DNA from: Tricholomella constricta
Lineage: Eukaryota; Basidiomycota; Agaricomycetes; Agaricales; Lyophyllaceae
Length of the DNA: 64,000 bases
Direction of reading: 5' to 3'
NCBI GenBank assembly: GCA_013368375.1
Contig: JAACJP010000021.1
Span: 186,001 to 250,000 of the forward strand
A program made the position numbers and the translations under genes. The notes below the pieces were generated by a model. The model had not been told where the DNA came from. It searched no databases and was given only the letters and a program-made list of their open reading frames with translations. This document shows, one piece after another, positions 10,729 through 20,900 of the stretch (position 1 is its first letter; every line of letters begins with the position of its first letter).

Positions 10729-10904
10729 CCGCTCTTGAAAATCACAAATCACAAATGTTTATGTAGAATGTTATTGTTGAATAGTAGAATAAAATTGGTT
10801 TTGCCATCAGTCAAATTTTTTTCAGTAATAAATTTTATTAGAAGGTATACAAAACATTATATAACAAGCACTGTACTATAAGCAGTCATGGGGAGTGTCT
10901 GAGC
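10729..10904. other. AT-rich spacer
   Basis: An AT-rich stretch between the broken ORF and the minisatellite. I see nothing in it beyond A/T runs. Confidence 0.6.
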
Positions 10905-12690
10905 TTAGGCGGGAGGTCTGAACAATTGATGGATGGCCAGTGGGAGGTGGTGGGAGGTGGCGGGGGGCCGAAGAGCGTGTCGAGAGGCGTCGGGGCGCTC
11001 GACAGCACCGGCGACGACGAGCACGCCATTTGGCAGCGTGCTCGTTGTCGGAGTGGGTGTAGAGAGGCCTGTGGGAGGTGTTGGTGGCGGTGATGGGGTT
11101 GTGGGAGGTGGTGGGAGGTGGTGGGAGGCGGTGGAGGGCCGGGGGCGGTCGATGATGCCAGAATCGACGAGCACACCGCTTGGCAGCGTGCTCGTCATCG
11201 GAGTGGGTGGGGAGGGGTCCAGGGGGGGTGTTGGCAGTGGTGGGGAGGTTGTGGGAGGTGGTGGAAGGTGGTGGGGGGCCGGGGAGCGGGTCGAGAGGTG
11301 TCGGGGCGCTCGACAGCGCCGGAGTCGACGAGCACGCCATTTGGCAGCGTGCTCGTCGTCGGAGTGGGTGGGGAGGGGTCCAGGGGGGGTGTTGGCAGTG
11401 GTGGGGAGGTGGGGAGGTGGTGGGAGGTGGTGGGAGGCGGTGGGGGGCCGGGCAGTGGATCGAGAGGCGTCGGGGCGCTCGACAGCACCGGCGACAACGA
11501 GCACGCCGCTTGGCAGCGTGCTCGCACTCGTCGTCGGTGGGGAGGGATCCAGGGGGGGTGGAGGTGGTGGTGGGGAGGCGGTGGGAGGTGGTGGGAGGCG
11601 GTGGAGGGCCGGGGGCGGTCGACGATGCCGGAATCGACGAGCACGCTGCTTGGCAGCGTGCTCGTCATCGGAGTGGGTGGGGAGGGGTCCAGGGGGGGTG
11701 TTGGCAGCGGTGGGGAGGTGGTGAGAGGTGGTGGGAGGCGGTGGAGGGCCGGGGGCGGTCGACGATGCCGGAATCGATGAGCACGCTGCTTGGCAGCGTG
11801 CTCGTCATTGGAGTGGGTGGGGAGGGGTCCAGGGGGGGTGTTGGCAGCGGTGGGGAGGTGGTGAGAGGTGGTGGGAGGTGGTGGGAGGTGGTGGAGGGCC
11901 GGGGGCGGTGGACGATGCCGGAATCGACGAGCACGCCGTTTGGCAGCGTGCTCGTGGTCGGAGTAGGTGGGGAGGGGTCCAGGGGGGGCGTGGGCAGCGG
12001 TGGGGAGGTGGTGGGAGGTGGTGGGAGGTGGTGGGAGGTGGTGGGAGGTGGTGGGGGGCCGGGCAGCGGATCGAGAGGCGTCGGGGCGCTCGACAGCACC
12101 GGCGACAACGAGCACGCCGCTTGGCAGCGTGCTCGCACTCGTCGTCGGTGGGGAGGGATCCAGGGGGGGTGGAGGTGGTGGTGGGGAGGCGGTGGGAGGT
12201 GGTGGGAGGCGGTGGAGGGCCGGGGGCGGTCGACGATGCCGGAATCGACGAGCACGCCGCTTGGCAGCGTGCTCGTCGTCGGAATGGGTGGGGAGGGGCC
12301 TGTGGGAGGTGTTGGTGGCAGTGGTGGGGTTGTGGGAGGTGGTGGGAGGTGGTGGGGGGCCGGGAGCGTGTCGAGAGGCTTCGGGGTGCTTGACGATGTC
12401 GGAGACGACGAGCACGCCGCCCCATGGCGTGCTCGCCCTCGAAATGGGTGGGGAGGGGCCTGTGGGAGGCGTTGGTGGCAGTGGTGGGGTTGTGGGAGGT
12501 GGTGGGAGGTGGTGGAGGGCCGGGGAGCGGGTTGAGAGGCAGCGGGGCGCTCGACAACATCCGAGACAACGAGCACGCCGTTTGGCAGCGTGCTCGGTCT
12601 TGTTGTTGGTGGGAGAGGTCCAGGGAAGGCGTTGGTGGTGGTGGGCAGGCGGTGGGAGGTACTGGGAGATAGAGGAGACCATTTGCCACA
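10905..12690 (+). repeat. G-rich minisatellite, 11 hairpin-bearing units
   Basis: The array is built from a 140-181 bp unit. Each unit has a G-rich part (runs of GGTGGGAGGTGG and GGGGG) and a core where CGAGCACGC and GCGTGCTCG form an inverted repeat around CGCTTGGCA or a variant. The right arm starts at 11036, 11186, 11347, 11516, 11656, 11796, 11946, 12127, 12267, 12427 and 12588. Unit length changes mostly through the number of GGTGGGAGGTGG sub-repeats. Long open frames run on both strands because the composition lacks stops, and none looks like a gene. The strong G/C strand bias and G runs would allow G-quadruplexes on the + strand. Confidence 0.93.
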
Positions 12691-12797
12691 GTCGCGAGCT
12701 GTGGACAAGTCGAAATGCGATATAGTGGACATGGATTTTCACGCCTTGTGTGATTCTTGACACAATGCGACCAAACAACATCCAAATCCTTAGTTGT

Positions 12798-13100
12798 AAA
12801 AGGTATAGTTGCTCACAATTCGAAGTCGTCTTTTGTATTGATTCATTCTTTCATTAGCTCCAGGTCAATAAGAATCTGTTCTTTTCAAATACAAGGTACA
12901 GTCAGTTACATTTTCAAGTTCGACATTTGTATTCATTCATTCATCAGCTTTCGATATATAAGAAAACTTGTTTCACTTAGGTACAGTTGTTTACATTTTG
13001 AAGTCAACGCTGTTGACCTTCAAGTACACTTGTTTTTGTTTACATTTTATTGACCTTCAAACAAACTACACTTGTTTACATTTTGAAGTCAACCATTGTA
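12798..13100 (+). repeat. Degenerate AT-rich tandem repeats
   Basis: Three to four diverged copies of a unit built on GGTACAGT-(T)TGTTTACATTTTGAAGTC start near 12798, 12893, 12978 and 13065. No coding signal. The surrounding 12691-13267 holds nothing else I can name. Confidence 0.6.
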
Positions 13101-13267
13101 TCGAGTTGTATTATAGTACATTTACATACATTTGCCCTTCTACGTTAGGACCGATTTCTTGACTCTTTAAATGAGGCATTAGAACGGACTCATTAATTAG
13201 CTCTTTCAATACATAAGGAATCTGTTTGAAGCGCGCTGCACTATTAGATACAAATTGTTTGAAACAG

Positions 13268-14810
13268 TTACTCGTCTCCTTCTTCTTCCAATTCTTCCTC
13301 TGCTACAAGTGCCGCTACGTCCTCCTCATCCTGCCACTCCTTCAGTTGGTCTATCTCCTCTTTGGTTGGCATATTGTAGTCCCGTAGCACGTCATTACCA
13401 TACTTCGCCATGAATTCCACCTCTGATAAGTTCTTCCACTTTGCGCAATCTGCCCAAGTCCTACAGAATTGTGAGTGAGGAAGGGCAATGGAAATTCCCT
13501 TGTCCGTGTACGTCAGTCGCTCGCGAACAGTCAGACTGTTCCAATAGTCCGGTTCAAACCAGTCTACTGGAATGCTTTGTGGGAGTGTGTTGAGCTCAGG
13601 GACTCTTGGCATCTGAGGGTCTTCACGCCGACGGTCTGATCTAAAATGAGTAAATTAGATCCTTTGTCTTGATGTAGTACGTAGTTGAAGGAGGTCCAGC
13701 GGGTAGAGGTTCGTCCAATTCATCGTCAGAATGGGCTTCAGTAGGAGAAGCCAGCGAGATAACCCTGTTGTTGAATCCGTGTGCTTTGAAGACTCCAACT
13801 TTGTCGTCAGCAAGCTAAGAAGAGTGTAGTGTGGCATAGTGAGAATTGAAGGAAGACTGGAATGAAATATAAGACTATACCTTGGTGCGGCGTTTGTAAA
13901 CGCCGTCCATCCGCGCAGTCTTCACCATACTGCCAGGACTCTTGGCCTCTGATTTTGCAATACCATGCATGTAGGAATAAGTGAAATTGCGATAAATCTT
14001 GCGCATGAAGGTGAAATTGTGAATGAGTGATAAGTTGACTCCCATATGAGAGTAGCCATAGGAAGACGCGACCTGCTCGAATGTAGTGAAGGCGATGTAT
14101 TCGTGAAGAAGGTTATACATGGATTCGGCGTCTCCACCCAAGATATCAGGAGCCCAGCGACGAAGTCCCAGGCAGGCGACAGTTCTGTAAATGAGCAGAA
14201 GATGTGTTTCTGACATCCGCTTGATATTGTTAGAGATAATCCCGCCCGTTGGAAGGGATTCCCTGAGTTGCTGGACCTTCGAACGCGTGAGTTGTATAGT
14301 GTTCGCGTTCTGATCCAGGCTAGCAGTGACAGAGGCCTTTACCTGCTCTTCAGATCTGAAGCGTCGGTTGAATGGCTCCATATCAGCATCAGTGAGGGTA
14401 GGCGGAACTGAGTGTTGTTCTGGTAGCCCCCAGAGAACGCGAATATGGAGCTCCAAAGCCAGCTGATGGAAAGGTATTAGCAAGCGTATTCATTAGAAAG
14501 GCAATGGATAAGTACTTACCTTTGTTCTCTCCGTTTCCTTTGGTAGCTCTCCCTTTCTAATATGCCAGTCACTGGGTTTCCTTGGTTTCTTGGGTGTCCT
14601 GGGTGACCCTAAAGTTCGAGACTTCTTTGCTGAACGTGAAGGAGTGGAAGGGACAGCTGGATCCTTTGATCCTCCAGCAGTCCCTGAGCCACTTGCTTGA
14701 GGAGTGGGTGACCGTTTGCGCTTTCCCTTCTGACGGACAGAAGGGCTGGAGGTGAATGCTTCCTCAGTAGGAGGAGGAGTTAACATATCGGCGTCTTCAA
14801 GTTCAGACAT
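13268..14810 (-). CDS. Unknown protein, four exons, 459 residues
   Basis: Exons 14810-14520, 14462-13881, 13814-13681 and 13640-13268 join in phase through GT-AG introns of 57, 66 and 40 nt. The start is the ATG at 14810. The N-terminal 95 residues are Ser/Pro/Lys-rich with a bipartite nuclear-localisation-like run (GKRKRSPTP, AKKSR). The central part is helical (ALELHIRVLWGLP, FNRRFRSEEQV). The C-terminus has a DWFEPDYWN motif and a very acidic tail. I do not recognise a domain. The central motifs resemble an uncharacterised protein group I associate with mushrooms, but I cannot verify it. It lies beside mobile elements and may belong to one. The third intron is short. Confidence 0.6.
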
Positions 14811-15079
14811 TACGAAGGATGAAGGTAAAGGTCAAATAACTTGCATTAGATATATGTACCTAGAACATGTGTACGTTGCAGCGTGTTCTGCCTACAAAGA
14901 AATTCAGACGCGTCGAAACAAAGAGATTCCAGCCACAATCGCGTCAGTCACATCAGTCACATCAGTAACACATCAGTCACATCAATTACATAATTACGTG
15001 GACTGCGAGTCAACCACAAGTCAACCACAAGTTAACCGCCTTAGGGGCGGTTGATATCCAACCGCCTCGCCTTTTGCGG
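14811..15079. other. Spacer with short tandem repeats and a hairpin
   Basis: Holds a CATCAGTCA-type microsatellite (14944-14992), two copies of GTCAACCACA near 15010-15030, and a 7-bp-arm hairpin at 15034-15052. No gene seen. Confidence 0.6.
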
Positions 15080-15178
15080 GATAACCGCTGATGAAATAAC
15101 ACAGAATAAGATATCCTTGTTATGTCCGGAATGACCCATCCTCGTTATGTGCAGAATGAACTGAACACGTGAATCCTG
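15080..15178 (+). repeat. Left arm of an imperfect inverted repeat bounding the KDZ block
   Basis: It matches the reverse complement of 27712-27802 at about two thirds or more of positions, with shared blocks AATAACAC, CGGAATGA, CAGAATGA and CGTGA in the same order and spacing. It may be a diverged terminal repeat of the KDZ-bearing transposon. No target duplication was found. Confidence 0.5.
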
Positions 15179-15642
15179 TGAATTAATTTCATTCTTCCTT
15201 AAGTACCCCAGGCTCAATCCAAGATCTGCCAACCCCCAACCCGGGGACACTATCACATTATCCATCTAATTCGAATTCCCGTGAGGCCTCCCGACCCGCC
15301 GTTTACCACGACTCACCACTTTACCAGAACTCCGCTCGGCTTTTCCCGCCGCTGGTTGCGCGGACTGGTTGCGCGGACGCGTTAAAAGTCAACACCCTCA
15401 TTTGCTCTCATCCTCCCTTCAGGCCCTCGCACATCCCACGATAGTGATGCATTCCTACAACAGCTGCCGCTGCCTGGTTCAGTGGTGTGTTTGTCATCCA
15501 TCTTCTCACGACAAAAACCTCGTTAACATTGACAGTGATTTCACAATAACCAACTGTGGACGGCCGTCTGAACTACTTACGGACTCGAAGCTGATTCGCG
15601 TGCTTATGACAGGTGGACTCGGCGACGGTGTGATAAGATGGA

Positions 15643-16151
15643 ATGATGGACAATTATTTGCTCGAAGTACGTGTGTAGTCTGACATTTGTATTCCCTTTT
15701 CTGACGGCCGCTGGGGGCACATCTTCCGATTACAGGCTGATCACAACTTTGAGTACCTCAGATACACCGATATTTTGCTGAAGGCTATCATACGCATGGT
15801 GAGTCCCATATCCTCTTCACTCTTTTCCATTTTATTCCATTTTTACGCTTTGCCCCGCCTGTTCTCATTTGAAAGATCTGGGCGCGAACACTAACAACGT
15901 CTATTCAGACCAGTTACCTACTTCAAGACTGCGAGTTTACGATCGGCGTCAGGTGGGATTTGGGAAATGTGATGGATGATGAGCCGTGGTTGTATGTACG
16001 TGTCATTCCAGGCCTTTGCTCCCGTTCATCCTTACTGCCTCCTTTTCCTACTCCTCTGTTTGCTCCTCCCCCCGCCATCTTTCCTGTGTTTGACACGGCA
16101 GCTAATGTGTAACGTGAACAGGTTTTCTTCGGCATAAATGGAATTCTATGA
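15643..16151 (+). CDS. Possible small four-exon gene, about 67 residues
   Basis: Four short exons (15643-15666, 15736-15798, 15909-15995, 16122-16151) join in phase through GT-AG introns with good donors (GTACGT, GTGAGT, GTACGT) and pyrimidine-rich acceptors. They give a 67-residue product with no recognised domain. It lies just upstream of the KDZ transposase gene on the same strand. It may be a truncated N-terminal remnant or have further 5' exons, since the frame upstream of the ATG is closed. The splice signals are better than chance, but the product is unknown. The stretch 15179-15642 holds only a weakly supported open frame from 15447. Confidence 0.35.
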
Positions 16152-17554
16152 AACTACGAAAAAGGTATGTAAGTTGTGGTTATGGGCTTGACGATGATTG
16201 TTGAACATAGATTGTTAGGGCTGTATGTACTGTTATGTATCAATGACATTTAACGTAGCGTGGTGTATAGTTAGAGTCCAAGGCACACGTGGTTTACCAT
16301 CGGACTCATGTTGTCCACGTTGAACATCAAAAATTTCACCGCTGTGCCATTCCCCTCCCCCCCTCGCTCCGAGGACTCCCAAATGTCAACCCCAGGCCGC
16401 AGGAAGGAGCCGCGCAAAGGAAGCCTCCTGAGGATCGAATCCTCTAAATATTCTCGCCCAACAGCAACCACACGCTCAAGATCAAGTCCGCTAATCACTC
16501 AGCAGCCTCCTTCTGTGGTACTTTCTGCAAGTACTTCTTCTCGGGAGAACCCAACCCAACACAATCAGCAACCACAGCCCGATGTACTGGCTGGAGTGTC
16601 ACAGGCTGCTGGTAGATATCCGCAACGTCTACCATGAGATTCAACTGACAAGTGTGATCAGAAACAGTACCAGCCTCGAATCCATGGTCATTCGATTCGG
16701 CTGGTCTACCGTTCGACGAAGACCTTTTTGGACTCAATTTGGAGGCGACAGAACAGCTGCCTGAACCGCCGCAACGCCCACTCGACAATGCTGATGCCGA
16801 GTACTGGTACGCTTTGTCAAATGTCGGTGCCATATTTCGTCTCGACAAATATATGTTCGTCTTTCAAAATTGGGATGCGACGTCCCGAATGCTTGAAGTT
16901 TGTCTCATCTTCAACCAATTTATCTTCCACTGATTTCGAGTCTAGATTGGAGTCTATTACCACATCACACGGCTGCCACGAAGCGAAGAAATTTACGGTA
17001 TTACTTGCACATGCCCTGGATGGAAAGCACGCTACACGTGCTGTCACCAACGCGTTCTGGCTCACTGTGTGGCCGAAATCGAAGAGCTGCCTCATCTCGC
17101 GCCTTTTCCTGCCCCCCCTGCTGTCTTTCTCCAATTTACACCTTTCCAAGATCGTCTCATCTTCTCGTGTGGTTCCGTATCTAGCGGGAGCCGCTATGAT
17201 TCCACAAAACGTTGTATTGTCACATTTCAGCGGTCCGGCCGCTGGCATTGCCAATCGTGCCGTTATTCTGACATGTGTAAACATCGCCCGCATGCCCTCG
17301 CCTTTGCGGCCGAGGCTTCTCTCATCCCAGAAGGTCTTCAAGCGGGCATTGATACCCATCTTGCAGCTGATGGCAGCGAAAACGATTGTGAGAATGCGTT
17401 ACTCATTCAAGCAGCTGGACGCGACGATGGCTTGGGGTTACGGGGTTCTATATCCTGTTTACCGATACCTCCACCCCGCTGGTGCTCGCTTACATCAGAA
17501 CCGTCATACAGCGCACCAAAGGTGTCATTTCACGGCCCTTATTTGGCTCTTGAC

Positions 17555-17834
17555 TGTTGGCCCTCTGGCCTATTTCTCATCGCTTACGTTACCTCTCGCA
17601 CGTGACTGTCGGTACATTTGCTTCCGTTCCATCGCCTCCATCCTCAGTCGTCTTTCCTTCATTATCAGGACACTGAGGATGTGAGTTATACCTCTCTATC
17701 ACTTACTCTTTCTTATATCTACTAATTGACTTGTAGAATAACTTGTTTCCATTCTAGGTATAGAATGAATAGTCGTCTTTCCTTCATTATCAGGACACTG
17801 AGGATAATAACTTGTTTCCATTCTAGGGCCATCA
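17555..17834 (+). repeat. Copia 5' LTR containing a segment and its spliced copy
   Basis: Begins TGTTGGCC and ends GGCCATCA. Inside, 17646-17680 plus 17737-17758 recurs without interruption at 17771-17827. The missing 17681-17736 starts GTGAGT, contains TACTAATTGAC and ends TTGTAG, so it has the form of a spliceosomal intron. Confidence 0.95.
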
Positions 17835-17983
17835 GGTTATGGGCCCCGGCCTAGATTTGGACTCAATTCGTTTGCCTCGTTTCCTAGATACCTCGGCGAT
17901 CTCACTGGATCCTTTCCAATCTCTGTAAATTTCCGCATATAGTCACCTCGATCTCACACGATCGACAATTCAACTCCGCGACG

Positions 17984-20900
17984 ATGACGGAACCTTTTCA
18001 TCCACAGGCCCAGGGGCATGCTCAACCGGCTCAGTCCACTTCCCTTGGGTCGCACCCGTCAAATCGTCGTACTCTGTCAGTTCCCAATGTACTTCCGAGT
18101 GGACCTTGGCTCGACCCGGTCGTTCCCCAGTCGTTCGCCGTCACCTCCGCTCCAGTTTCACCTTATTATAACGTTCTGAATTCTTGGTCTCAATCGCATT
18201 TTCCTTCTCAGTCCCCGTCTCATCCTATTTCTGTTCCTTTACTTCAACCGCCTCCCACTTTTACTGGCTACGCAGGACCTGGACTTTTTCCTTCGCAGAT
18301 ACCTCTTCATACTTCGTCTAATCTTCGTCTTCGACCACCGACTGCTCCACTCTCTTCTATGGGACTTTCATACGCTTCATCGAATCATCTTCCTATTATT
18401 CAAACCCCTGCTCCCACTCCCGTTGCACCCTCTTCCACGGCCCACGGTACCTCTTTACCTTCGCATACGCTTACTTCTCCATTTTCTGTCGAACATCCTC
18501 CTCGTCACTTATCACCGCATAATCCTGTTGCCCCCATCCCTTTACGTCCTATTCCTTTTGTTAACCGTGTCGTGTCCCCCTCTTTTCACACTCCCCTTGC
18601 TCCTGCACCGCCTTATTTCCAACACCAATTCAACCCTGTACCAAATTTCCCTCAACGCATACATTCTGCTTCCCCTACTTTGACTCATAATTCTCTCTTA
18701 CGATCACTTACCCCTTCTGCGTCTTCCCTTCACTTGCCCCGACCCGCATCGATGCACCGTCTATCTCCCCTTTCTCCCTTTCTACATCAGCTACCGCTCC
18801 CTGCTCCTACGCCTCCTCCTTTACCCTTAGATCCGCCTGCTTTACCTTTAGCTCATGCCACTCTACCTACTCCCTTTAGAACGATTTCCACTTATACCAA
18901 GCCTGATTTTCCTAACTTATCCAGTATCCCCCTTCTTTCCTCGGCGAACGACTGGTCGAAATGGCACTCGGCGGTCCTCCAGGTCATCGAAGCAACCGGC
19001 CTTTATGATCACATCGTGGACGTTCTTCCTCACAACGTTTTACTTGATCCTACGGCCTATCCCTCCCTTCCCCCAGTCATCGACAGAGCCAATTACACTC
19101 CGGAGCAACTTGAACATTACAAAACTTGGTGGGCCCAGGACGACATCGTCTCTTTCGTTCTAGTCGGCAAACTTGGTTCTACTCCACAGTCCTTGATCCC
19201 TCCGAAGCGTGATGCCTGGGGAAACCCCCAACGTACTGCTCGGGATGTCCTTCACATCCTGCGAACCAAATACGGTGTCTACGATGCTAATTCTGCGGCC
19301 ATCGTCAGGGAATCTGTTCTGTCGAAGAAGGTTATCGGAAGTGATGTCTCCTCATACGTCGATCTTTGGCGTAAGGCGGTACTCCAGGTTGAAGGATCAC
19401 ACTGGGATTTTTCTTCATACGAGAAAGTCCAACGTTTCGCCGATGGTCTCCCTCGCACATACGAATACGAAGCTTTGCGTGTTCTTATCCGTGAAGGATT
19501 CAATTCCCATCCTCCACATGGTGTCATAACTTTCCACGACGCTTCCCAAGCCGCCCTCAATATTGAACAAGCGAGCCGTCGCCTTTCGGCCTCTCATGGA
19601 TCCACTCCCCGCCGTTCGCAGGCTCCTCCCTCCGTTCCAACCTCTAATCCCACTCAAAACTCGTCGACGAATCCTCCTGCTGATCCTACCAACCCGTCCA
19701 CTTCCAATACTGCCACGCGTCCTCGCTGCTCGAACTGTGGTGCTTTAGGACATGTTGCTGGAAACTGTTGGGAACCGGGTGGCGGCGACGTTGGGGGAAG
19801 GGATCGTTACCTCGCGGCTAATCCACCACGCCCTCGTGCTCATATTGCTACTGCCTCTGATACGTTGCTTGAACCCGTCGTAGAGACCGTCGAATCCGAA
19901 ATTGAATCGGCCCCCGAGCCCATTGCCTCTTACCCATCGTCTGATGCGCCTCCTGTCAATCTTTCGGATTCAGCTTTATATTCGGATTTCACGCAAGTCA
20001 CCAGTCCAATTGTTCTAGCATCTCTCGCCGACCGCTTTAACGCTATCCTCGACTCCGGCTGCACCGTCCATATTATCCGCGACCGAAGATTCTTTTGGAC
20101 GTACGACACGTCCCTTGCTGTCCCCGTTGGTACCGCAAACTGTGGTACTCTCCAGACTTTAGCTAGAGGCGAAGTGCGTTTCCGTATCGTTCTGGATGGC
20201 ATCGAACAGATTATCTCCCTCCCGGATTGTCTTCACGCTCCGGATGTACCCATTAATCTTCTCTCGGTTGGGTCCATGACCGAGAAGAACGTGCGCCTGG
20301 TCTTTGAGAAGGATGCGACCTCCATCCAATTCCCAGATGCTTCTCCTTCTCCCACCTCGCACACAATCGAAGCTACAGTAGTCCGTCGACTCTCCTTCCT
20401 CCACTTGGATTTCGTACTCCCTCCGTCCTCACCTGTTCCTCGGTTAACCGAAGACCTGATCGCGTTTCCTGCTGTTGAACAACGGGATTCGGACCTTCGA
20501 TTCCACCGCGTCGACCTCACCCCCAATCTATGGCACCGTCGATTCGGCCATTTAGGTCTTGACGATACTCGAGCAGTCCTTACGAAATCCTTTGCTACTG
20601 GTGTCAAATACCAGGGACCTTTCCTCGACACTCACTGTATCCCTTGCCTCATTGGCAAACATCCTCAACGGCCTTTTGATCGTTTCGCTCGTCGAGCTAC
20701 TCGTGTATGCGACCTGCTTCACATGGATACATGTGGCCCTTTCCCGGTGCAAACACCTCACGGGAAAAGCTTCTTCCACACCATCCTCGACGATTTTTCC
20801 AATTATGGATCCACTTCTCTCCTCGCCCACAAGGATGAAGCAGTCGCCCACTATCTGACTACAGAGGCTTCGTGGGAGCGTAAATCTGGTAACTCGGTTC

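Noticed and set aside
10905..12690. CRISPR-like spaced repeats
   Set aside because: Units are 140-181 bp, the intervening sequence is itself repetitive, and the genome is eukaryotic.
10933..12781. Long open frames on both strands across the minisatellite
   Set aside because: They follow from G/C-rich repeats without stops, shift frame between units of unequal length, and encode low-complexity peptides.
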